In this document: positions 57,418-64,000 of the stretch, one piece after another
Numbering within the stretch: position 1 is the first letter of the stretch
Layout of the letters: every line of letters begins with the position of its first letter
Notes under the pieces: model-generated
The model's input: only the letters and a program-made list of their open reading frames with translations
The model's database searches: none
Told to the model about the DNA's origin: nothing
Position numbers and translations under genes: made by a program
DNA from: Noviherbaspirillum cavernae
Lineage (GTDB): Bacteria > Pseudomonadota > Gammaproteobacteria > Burkholderiales > Burkholderiaceae_D
DNA length: 64,000 nucleotides
Reading direction: 5' to 3'
NCBI RefSeq assembly: GCF_003590875.1
Contig: NZ_QYUN01000002.1
Location: 2,728,001 to 2,792,000 of the forward strand

Positions 57418-60400
57418 TCCGCTTTGCTCCGTTGTTGTTGATGGCTACTTTCTGGTTCCCGCCGCCACTGCCGGGATCGGGCACGCCGTCGTCATCGCCT
57501 GACACGCCGCCGATGATGACGTCCTGCGTGACGCGCTCGGTCATCGATGTGATCTGGCTGTTCACGTTGTTGATGGTGGCGGCAATGGATGCGGATGGCA
57601 CGAGGCTGGGTGGCACGACGCTGGGTGGAACGACCGGCGGTGGAAACAGGACGCTGTTCTGGTTGGCGGTTTGCGTTACCGAACTACCCACGGGCATCTG
57701 GTTGATGACGATACCGGCCCCTGCGGTCAAGGCGATGGTGCCGCCTGCGCTGACCGGACCGTTGATGGTCAGGATATCGTTGACGCTGTTGCTCGCACCC
57801 GCTTCCAGTGCAATGTTCCCGGCAGTGCTGACTGCGCCGTTGATGGTCAGCGGGCTGTGCGTGACCAGGCTGATGTTGCCCGTGTTCGCGAAAACACCGG
57901 CTTGCGGCACCGGACTTCCAGCCATCAGGTAGGTGGTGGTCGCAGCGACCGTCATCGCGCCGATGTTGTCGATGGAGATGTTGCCGCTTCCGGCTTGCCA
58001 GACGTACTCCACTGAAAGCGGGCCGGTATTCTTGATACTGATATCGGAAGTGCTGGCCGAGCCGGCATTGCTGGCGACAAGGGCACTCACGCTGGTGTTG
58101 AGTGCGATGCCGCTGTAGGCCTCGGCAACCAGCCGGTTTCCGATCACGGTTCCTCCACCATCGATGATGGCATCAGCCGCGCGCAACATGACTGTGCCGG
58201 TACCCGCATTGACGCCAGACGCCACGGTGATATTTCCGGGGGCGTAAGACGGGGACGGCGAGTCCGGAGAGTTGGGATCTCCCTCCAGGAATTCGCCTTG
58301 GCTGCTGATGGTGATATCGCCGCCATTACCGGCCTGCCGGACCTCATTGACTGTCAGCGCGCCTTTGTTGTCAATGACGATCGCGGAACTGCCGAACGTA
58401 TCCGTATTGATCGCGCTGAACGAACTGACACGGCTGATGATGCCGATCCCGCGCTTCGCCTCGGCCGACAGATGATTTGCCATGATGCCGTCGCCATAAT
58501 CCTCGTACTGGTCCATGGATATCGCGCCATCGGACGTTAACGTGACGTTGCCGGTTCCTGCATCGAGGCTCTTGTTCACCGCGATATCCCCGCCGCTCGC
58601 GCGCAGCGAAATGTTGCCGCCTCCCGTACGAATGCCATATGCAGCTGCGGGTTGCACGGCGACATTGGCAACATTGATGCCCTGCGAATTCGTGAAGTTG
58701 AAGGCACCGCCCATGGTCGAGCCGGCAAGGTACCCTACCGTATTGCCCGGATGGTCGAGAAACACACCACCAGGATTCACCACGACAGACGATTCGCTGT
58801 CCCATCTACCGGAATTCACACCCAATGCATTGGCGATGATTGGCGCAGACTGGCTGACGGTGCCGCCGGTTTCCAGAAACACCGTCTTGCCCGGCAGTTC
58901 GATGGCTCTGTCCACAATGATATTGCCCTGCATGGCACCGTTGAAACCGGCATTGCTCATGAGGAGCACCGGCGCATTGAATAGGGCATTCATCAGCGCG
59001 CTGGTTCGGATGTCTCTACCTTCCGTGTAAGTGCGGTATTCAATCGTCTGCCCTGCATTGATCGTGAGGCCCGTGAAGTCGGTGTTATCCGCTGTCAGTT
59101 CGACGTCGGTAAAGGCGCTGATCGTCGATGGCGCTCCCGCTGTCGAGATGGTACCGCCAGCGCTGTTGGCGCTCAGTTGGACAAGCCGTCCTTCTATGGA
59201 ACTGCCGGCACCCGTCCCCAGCTGGATGTTGTCGGCACTCAGGTACACCATTCCCGCCGTCTCGCCGCTGCCTGCCGATACCGCGCCGCCCACCGCGATG
59301 GATTTGCCGTTCAGGGAGATCTCGCCGCCGTTCGATGTCAGCGCATTGTTGATCCGCACGGCGCCGGTCGTATTGCCCGGATCGGACGGGAGATAGTTTG
59401 CGTTCAGCGATATGGCGCCACCGTACGTCTCGATGCTTTGGTTCACCACGATATCGTTACCGGCGCTCGCGTACAGGCCGACGCCGGGAGCCGTGATATC
59501 GACCGCCGCATTGAAGGTGATGTCGTGCTGCGCTTGCAATATCACATCGGCGGTCGCGCCCGAAATTGTGTTGGCACTGATGGTCGAGACGCCCGTGTTC
59601 GGCGGCTTGGTATAGTTGTCGAAGTCAGTCAGGACATCGCTTCCGCTGGCGGCAACTTCAATGTCGTAAGGGTCCAGCAACCAGGTTCCTGTCTTGCCTT
59701 TGGAGGCCCCGGCATTCACCCGAATGCCGGCCACGTCCAGATAGTGTCCCGACGTTTCGATCAGCCCGCCGTTGCCGCCCGCCGCGCCGCCGCGCGCCGA
59801 CAGGCTGCCGTAGACGCGCGTCACTTCGTCCGACCAGATGATCAGTTTGCCGCCGTCGCCGTCGCCGATGGCATCGGCCTTGATCTGCGCGTCCTTGCCG
59901 ATGTAAGTGCTCTTCGCGTTTGGCATGGCGGCGTTCTTGCCCTGATAATCGCCGCCGACCAAGACCGTGCCGCCGCCGGTCTGGCCGCTGGCGTCGATCT
60001 TCGCGTCGCCCAGCACGCCGATGCGCTCGCCGAGCACGTGGATTTCACCGCCCCTGCCTGCGCCGGTGGCGCTGGTCTTGCTGCCGGCGTCGAGGATGGT
60101 TTCCTTGCTGGCCTTGAACACGATCTTGCCGCTTTCGCCGACCACCGCGCTGTCGGCGCTGATGATGCCGCGCTGCTTGATCAGTGCGCCGTAGATGCCG
60201 GCCTTGCCGCCTGCCGCGATGATCTCGCCGAGGTTGAGCGACTGGTTGTCGGGGGCGCTGATGACGACGTGCAGATCGGGATCGGCGGAATCGACCAGCT
60301 GCACCGTGTGGCCGGCTGCCAGCACGACCTCGCCTCTCGGCGAGGTGATGATGCCGGTGTTCTCGACGTTCGGCGCGATCAGGTAGACCTGTCCGCCGTT

Positions 60401-60895
60401 CGGCGTGGTGATCTTGCCTTCGTTCTTGAGGTTGCCGGCGGTACTACCCGCCTGGAATTTCATCTTCCCTGCCCAGAAGTCTTCGTTTGTAATGTCCAGC
60501 GTCGATGCGACCAGACCGTTGACATTGATCTGCGCGCCCTGACCGAACAGGATGCCGTTGGGGTTGATCAGGAACACGCGGCCTTCCGATTGCAAGGTAC
60601 CGAGAATTTCCGACGAGTATTTGCCGACGACGCGGTTCAGTACGCTGCTATTGGCGCTTTGCTGGAATTTCGTGACTTCGCCGGCATTGATCGAGAAGCT
60701 GTCCCATTTGATGATGGAGCCGTGCGAGTTGGTGATCGTCAGGGTGTTGCCCTTGGTGTCGAAGCTCACCTGACCGCTCACCACCTGCGCGCCGCTCGGA
60801 TTGGCCCATGCCGCACTTGGCGCGAAGCAGCCGGCGATCAGCAGCGGCATTAATTTGCGACGAAGGCTGGTACGCGTTTCGGCATTCTTTTTCAT
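57389..60895 (-). CDS. Two-partner secretion exoprotein (TpsA, filamentous haemagglutinin type)
   Basis: The start is ATG 60895 (MKKNAETRTSLRRKLMPLLI), giving 1168 residues. It has a signal peptide ending near AAWA-NPSG, then the TPS domain with SGQVSFDTKGNTLTITNSHG, FLINPNGILFGQGAQINVNG and ITNEDFWAGKM. A long region of beta-helix type follows. There is no obvious large repeat block; the last residues are KMYCN. It would be exported through the TpsB pore as an adhesin or similar surface protein. It is short for the family. Confidence 0.92.
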   Translation of the reverse strand: MKKNAETRTSLRRKLMPLLIAGCFAPSAAWANPSGAQVVSGQVSFDTKGNTLTITNSHGSIIKWDSFSINAGEVTKFQQSANSSVLNRVVGKYSSEILGTLQSEGRVFLINPNGILFGQGAQINVNGLVASTLDITNEDFWAGKMKFQAGSTAGNLKNEGKITTPNGGQVYLIAPNVENTGIITSPRGEVVLAAGHTVQLVDSADPDLHVVISAPDNQSLNLGEIIAAGGKAGIYGALIKQRGIISADSAVVGESGKIVFKASKETILDAGSKTSATGAGRGGEIHVLGERIGVLGDAKIDASGQTGGGTVLVGGDYQGKNAAMPNAKSTYIGKDAQIKADAIGDGDGGKLIIWSDEVTRVYGSLSARGGAAGGNGGLIETSGHYLDVAGIRVNAGASKGKTGTWLLDPYDIEVAASGSDVLTDFDNYTKPPNTGVSTISANTISGATADVILQAQHDITFNAAVDITAPGVGLYASAGNDIVVNQSIETYGGAISLNANYLPSDPGNTTGAVRINNALTSNGGEISLNGKSIAVGGAVSAGSGETAGMVYLSADNIQLGTGAGSSIEGRLVQLSANSAGGTISTAGAPSTISAFTDVELTADNTDFTGLTINAGQTIEYRTYTEGRDIRTSALMNALFNAPVLLMSNAGFNGAMQGNIIVDRAIELPGKTVFLETGGTVSQSAPIIANALGVNSGRWDSESSVVVNPGGVFLDHPGNTVGYLAGSTMGGAFNFTNSQGINVANVAVQPAAAYGIRTGGGNISLRASGGDIAVNKSLDAGTGNVTLTSDGAISMDQYEDYGDGIMANHLSAEAKRGIGIISRVSSFSAINTDTFGSSAIVIDNKGALTVNEVRQAGNGGDITISSQGEFLEGDPNSPDSPSPSYAPGNITVASGVNAGTGTVMLRAADAIIDGGGTVIGNRLVAEAYSGIALNTSVSALVASNAGSASTSDISIKNTGPLSVEYVWQAGSGNISIDNIGAMTVAATTTYLMAGSPVPQAGVFANTGNISLVTHSPLTINGAVSTAGNIALEAGASNSVNDILTINGPVSAGGTIALTAGAGIVINQMPVGSSVTQTANQNSVLFPPPVVPPSVVPPSLVPSASIAATINNVNSQITSMTERVTQDVIIGGVSGDDDGVPDPGSGGGNQKVAINNNGAKRNEAAKMYCN

Positions 60896-60911
60896 GTTGT
60901 TCCCCTGATTC

Positions 60912-62480
60912 TCAATACGACAGGCCGAGACGGAAATGCACGCGGTCGTCGCCTTTCCCGGTGGTGATCCCGGCATCCACCACATGACCGTAATCCACTT
61001 GCAAGCTCATGGTCTTGCCGATGTTCATGCGCAGGCCGACGCCGATGCTGCCGATCGAGGCCTTGTCGATTTCACCGGGTAATGGGTTGTTGCGGCTCAC
61101 GCGGCCCATGTCGTAGAACGCCAGCGCGCGGCATTGCGCGGCAACGGCCTGGATGCCGCCGCACAGATTGGGCGTGTAGACCTCGGCGTTGATCACGTAG
61201 CCGGAATCGTTGGAGACTTCGCGCTCCTGGAAGCCGCGCACCGAGCTTGCGCCGCCGATGCCGAATTGTTCGCCCGGCACCAGTTCATCGTTCGTATACT
61301 GGCCGGTCATGCTCACGCGGGCGAGCCAGTCGTTCGGCAGCGCACGGCTGTAGCTGGCGCCGTAGCGCACGATGTTGTAGACCGACGGCGCGCCGAAGCG
61401 AACGCGGTTGAAGTCCGCCGTGCCGCCCTTGTCGCCGCCCGGGATATTGTGGAACGCGGTGGCGCTGAAGTTGACTTCGGATTTGGCCGGCGTCCATGTC
61501 CCCAGATAGCCGATGCTCAGGGGATGCACGGTCACGTCGTCGGTGATGCTGTTCTTGTACGCCTTGTAGTCGAGGCCGTAGATCAGCTTCGATTCGTAAT
61601 CGCCGCGACGGCGGAGGTTCTGGTTGTAGCGCACGCCAAACACCGAACCCTCACCGGTGACTGGGAGATCGAAAATGCCGGCCAGCACCACGCTCGAATT
61701 AACCTCGGAATAACTGGCAAACAGGTCGATCGATTCGCCCAGCGCATACAGCGGGATGTGGTAGCCCGCGCCATAGACGCTGACCTTGCTCGGATGCTCG
61801 ACCGAAGTCGTGTATTGCAGGCTGACGACGTGGTCGAGATTAGCGACGTTGGCATGCTGAAAGATCGCGTTGATCTGCGTCTCGCCGGTGCTGGGGTTGC
61901 CGGTGTTGTCGATGACCGCGCCGACGCGCCATGGCTTGTCGTCGATGACCTTGACCGTGGCGTCGATGTCGTTCTCGCTGCTGCCGCCATGCAATTGCAG
62001 ATTGGTCTTCTTCACCGGATTTTCGTTGGCGAGCTTGAGGCTGGACGAGATTTTTCCGATGTTGGGCGTCTCGCCCTCGCGCAGGCCGGGCAGGCTGCGA
62101 CGGATGTTGGCCTCGTCGAAGAACTGCTGCCCTTCCACGCGCACCCTGGCCAGTCTGGGCTGGATTACCCGAACCCGCACCACACCCTGGTTCAATTCCT
62201 GCTCCGGCAGCACGACCTGGACCACGTTGTAGCCGAGCTTCTGATACGCGCCTTCCAGCGCCTCGACGGCCTGCTGCACATCGCCGAAGCTGCGCTGCTT
62301 GCCGGTAAACGGAGCCAGCAGCTGGTCGGTTTGCTGCGGCGTGAGCAAGGTGTTCCCCTGTATGTCGTACCGCACGATCTCGAAGCGGCCAATCGGGTCC
62401 TGCTGGGCGTGTGCAAGCTGCGGCAATGCCAATACTGTCAACACAGTACTGGCGATCAAGCGCGATAAATGGGGTTTCAT
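60912..62480 (-). CDS. Two-partner secretion outer-membrane transporter (TpsB, FhaC/ShlB type)
   Basis: A 522-residue protein with a signal peptide ending near AHA-QQDP. POTRA domains follow (YDIQGNTLLTPQQTDQLLAP, GYNVVQVVLPEQELNQGVVR), then a C-terminal beta barrel with GASSVRGFQEREVSNDSGYV, the L6-loop VRGF motif. It secretes the TpsA protein encoded 17 bases downstream. It is the first gene of the minus-strand unit. A perfect inverted repeat stands 48 bases upstream of the start. Confidence 0.94.
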   Translation of the reverse strand: MKPHLSRLIASTVLTVLALPQLAHAQQDPIGRFEIVRYDIQGNTLLTPQQTDQLLAPFTGKQRSFGDVQQAVEALEGAYQKLGYNVVQVVLPEQELNQGVVRVRVIQPRLARVRVEGQQFFDEANIRRSLPGLREGETPNIGKISSSLKLANENPVKKTNLQLHGGSSENDIDATVKVIDDKPWRVGAVIDNTGNPSTGETQINAIFQHANVANLDHVVSLQYTTSVEHPSKVSVYGAGYHIPLYALGESIDLFASYSEVNSSVVLAGIFDLPVTGEGSVFGVRYNQNLRRRGDYESKLIYGLDYKAYKNSITDDVTVHPLSIGYLGTWTPAKSEVNFSATAFHNIPGGDKGGTADFNRVRFGAPSVYNIVRYGASYSRALPNDWLARVSMTGQYTNDELVPGEQFGIGGASSVRGFQEREVSNDSGYVINAEVYTPNLCGGIQAVAAQCRALAFYDMGRVSRNNPLPGEIDKASIGSIGVGLRMNIGKTMSLQVDYGHVVDAGITTGKGDDRVHFRLGLSY

Positions 62481-62528
62481 TTCTTCGTCGTTATTGTTGC
62501 GGGCGAGGGTTGTTTCGGAACGTTAATT

Positions 62529-62548
62529 GTATTGACTTTTGTCAATAC
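62529..62548. promoter_or_regulatory. Inverted repeat between tpsB and the MASE1 gene
   Basis: GTATTGAC and GTCAATAC are a perfect 8-base inverted repeat with four T between them. It lies in the 383-base region between two divergent genes, closer to tpsB, where an operator for the TPS unit would be. The TTGACA on the minus strand could be a -35 box covered by it. The rest of the region, 62549-62863, shows no gene. Confidence 0.55.
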
Positions 62549-62863
62549 TTTCCGTAGCGCAACTATACCCCACCAGGTTGACGAAACCCTCATAAGTTGC
62601 ATTAAAGAAATATTAATTTGGCATTCGCAGGGCTTTTTGTTGCAAATCAAACCCTGCCCCGGAAATCCGGTCAAACGAGTCGATTCCGGATCGCGCTGGC
62701 CGGCGGGAAACCCCTCCCAAGGCCGTCTCGATGCCAGGGCGCGTACTTCCGCGCGTACCTCGTTCCCTTGAGAATGTTCAAACGGCACGACGGAGGAACT
62801 GGCATATTGATCCATCGAGACAACCACCGACGGTCGCTGGATGTGCATGGAATAAACGGGAAT

Positions 62864-64000
62864 ATGGGCCGCAGCAAGTACCGAACCTCAGCGACAGAAG
62901 ACCTCGCCCCGAGTCCCGGCATGGATCATCTGCCGGAACTCGGCAAGGCGCTGCTGCTTGTCGCCGCGTATTACCTGACGGCGGCACTTTCCCTCAAGTT
63001 CTTCGCCGCCGGGCCCGCCAGTCCGTTGTGGGCACCGGCGGCGATCGCCTTGTGCGCCTGCCTTGCCTGGGGGCTGCGCATGGTGCCGGCGGCATGGCTG
63101 GGCGCGGCATTGATCATGTGGAGCGCCGGCCCGCCGTTCTGGGTCGGAGCACTGACGGCGCTGGGCGTGACGCTGGAGACGGTCGTCGCCGTCTTCCTGA
63201 TCCGGCGCATGATCGGCATGCCGGTCAACTTCAGCGATACGCGCAACATCTTCCGGCTGGTCGGCATCGCCGCCGTCAGCAGCGTGCTGTCGGCCACCAT
63301 CGGCGTATCCGTCCTTGCACTGACCGGCCACCTGGACAGCGCCGGCATGGGGCAGTCCTGGCTGACGTGGTGGCTGGGAGACACCACCGGCATCATCATC
63401 GTCGCGCCGCTGATCCTGACGTGGAGCGGCCGCTTCGGCAGCATGCTGAACCGGCAGCAGTTCGCGAGAGCCTTGCTGAATGTGCTGATACTGGCGCTGA
63501 TGACGCATCTCGTCTTCGGCAACGTGTTCGGCCCCCTGCCGCTGGCCTTTTTGCCGATCACCTTCGTGATGTGGGCCGCGTTTCGCTTCAGTCTGCCGGC
63601 CGTGACCTGGATCAACGGCCTGATCTGCGCCATCGCGATCTGGCACACCCTGCACGGCACCGGCCCGTTTGCGATGCCGGACCTCAACATGTCCCTGCTC
63701 ATCCTCGGCGTCTACAGCAGCGTGCTGGGCACCGTGGGATTGTCGCTGGCCAGCCTCGTCAGCCGGGCGCGCATCACCCAGGAAAAGCTGCGACAGGAGC
63801 GCGACTTTCTCGAGCAGCGCGTGCAGGAAAGAACCGCCGCGCTGGTGCGGGACATCGAGGAACGCAAGCGCATCGAACGCGAACTGGCCGCGCGCGAACG
63901 GCAACTGGCGGACGCGCAAAGTCTTGCGCAGGTCGGCAGCTGGAATCTGGATATCGAGGCGAATACCATTTCCTGGTCGGACGAGCTGTATCGCATATTC
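62864..64000 (+). CDS. MASE1-domain sensor protein with PAS start, truncated by the window
   Basis: The frame opens at ATG 62864 (a second ATG at 62921) and is still open after 379 codons at the edge. Residues 20-300 form about eight membrane helices of the MASE1 sensor type (ALLLVAAYYLTAALSLKFFA, WWLGDTTGIIIVAPLILTW). A coiled coil follows (KLRQERDFLEQRVQERTAAL), then the start of a PAS domain (AQVGSWNLDIEANTISWSDE). The missing C-terminus would be a histidine kinase or GGDEF/EAL domain. It is divergent from the TPS unit and could sense the signal that controls it. Confidence 0.85.
   Translation, partial: MGRSKYRTSATEDLAPSPGMDHLPELGKALLLVAAYYLTAALSLKFFAAGPASPLWAPAAIALCACLAWGLRMVPAAWLGAALIMWSAGPPFWVGALTALGVTLETVVAVFLIRRMIGMPVNFSDTRNIFRLVGIAAVSSVLSATIGVSVLALTGHLDSAGMGQSWLTWWLGDTTGIIIVAPLILTWSGRFGSMLNRQQFARALLNVLILALMTHLVFGNVFGPLPLAFLPITFVMWAAFRFSLPAVTWINGLICAIAIWHTLHGTGPFAMPDLNMSLLILGVYSSVLGTVGLSLASLVSRARITQEKLRQERDFLEQRVQERTAALVRDIEERKRIERELAARERQLADAQSLAQVGSWNLDIEANTISWSDELYRIF

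Noticed and set aside
59177..60853. A 558-codon frame antisense to the TpsA gene
   Set aside because: A shadow of the exoprotein gene; no signal peptide or domain.

Overview
The window looks like a chromosome segment of a betaproteobacterium of the order Burkholderiales, most likely Oxalobacteraceae (Herminiimonas, Noviherbaspirillum or Herbaspirillum-like). The evidence is the conserved block exbB-exbD-lpxK-Trm112-kdsB-adk, several Bug/TctC-type binding proteins, polyhydroxyalkanoate genes and GC-rich codon use. I see no tRNA, rRNA, CRISPR array, transposase or phage gene. The organism is inferred from gene content only.

Layout. 1-1.2 kb: the start of a barstar-like inhibitor beside a secreted guanyl-specific RNase, then a His-rich exported protein. 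1.2-7.5 kb: patatin-like lipase, lipoprotein gamma-glutamyltransferase, a short-chain dehydrogenase under a perfect palindrome, and a K+-independent-type proton pyrophosphatase. 7.7-11.7 kb: adk, kdsB, Trm112-like gene, lpxK, exbD and exbB, all on the minus strand. 12-18.9 kb: xseA, sodB, a desaturase convergent on a strong terminator, a CopG-type regulator with a PHB-depolymerase-family esterase, and an orphan proteasome-like Ntn hydrolase. 19.4-21.9 kb: FAD oxidoreductase, VOC protein and an unknown gene.

21.9-29.1 kb: an IclR regulator divergent from a five-gene acyl-CoA catabolic operon (hydratase, NDP-forming CoA ligase, Bug binding protein, two acyl-CoA dehydrogenases). 29.2-37 kb: a tricarboxylate module, with tctCBA and an unusual binding protein divergent from an aconitase and a GntR regulator. 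An array of short perfect hairpins with terminal inverted repeats sits between tctB and tctA. 37-43.5 kb: split chrA, opgG-opgH and an HU gene. 43.7-51.2 kb: trxC, maeB, a short-chain dehydrogenase, a thiolase-like protein, a class I PHA synthase and a PhnB-like protein.

51.7-64 kb: a six-gene minus-strand unit: TpsB transporter, TpsA exoprotein, FecR-domain protein, metallo-beta-lactamase-fold phosphodiesterase, GAF-HD-GYP protein and CHASE2 class III cyclase. It is divergent from a MASE1/PAS sensor that runs off the window. This unit would couple two-partner secretion to cyclic-nucleotide turnover. With the hairpin array and the Ntn hydrolase, it is the most interesting content here.
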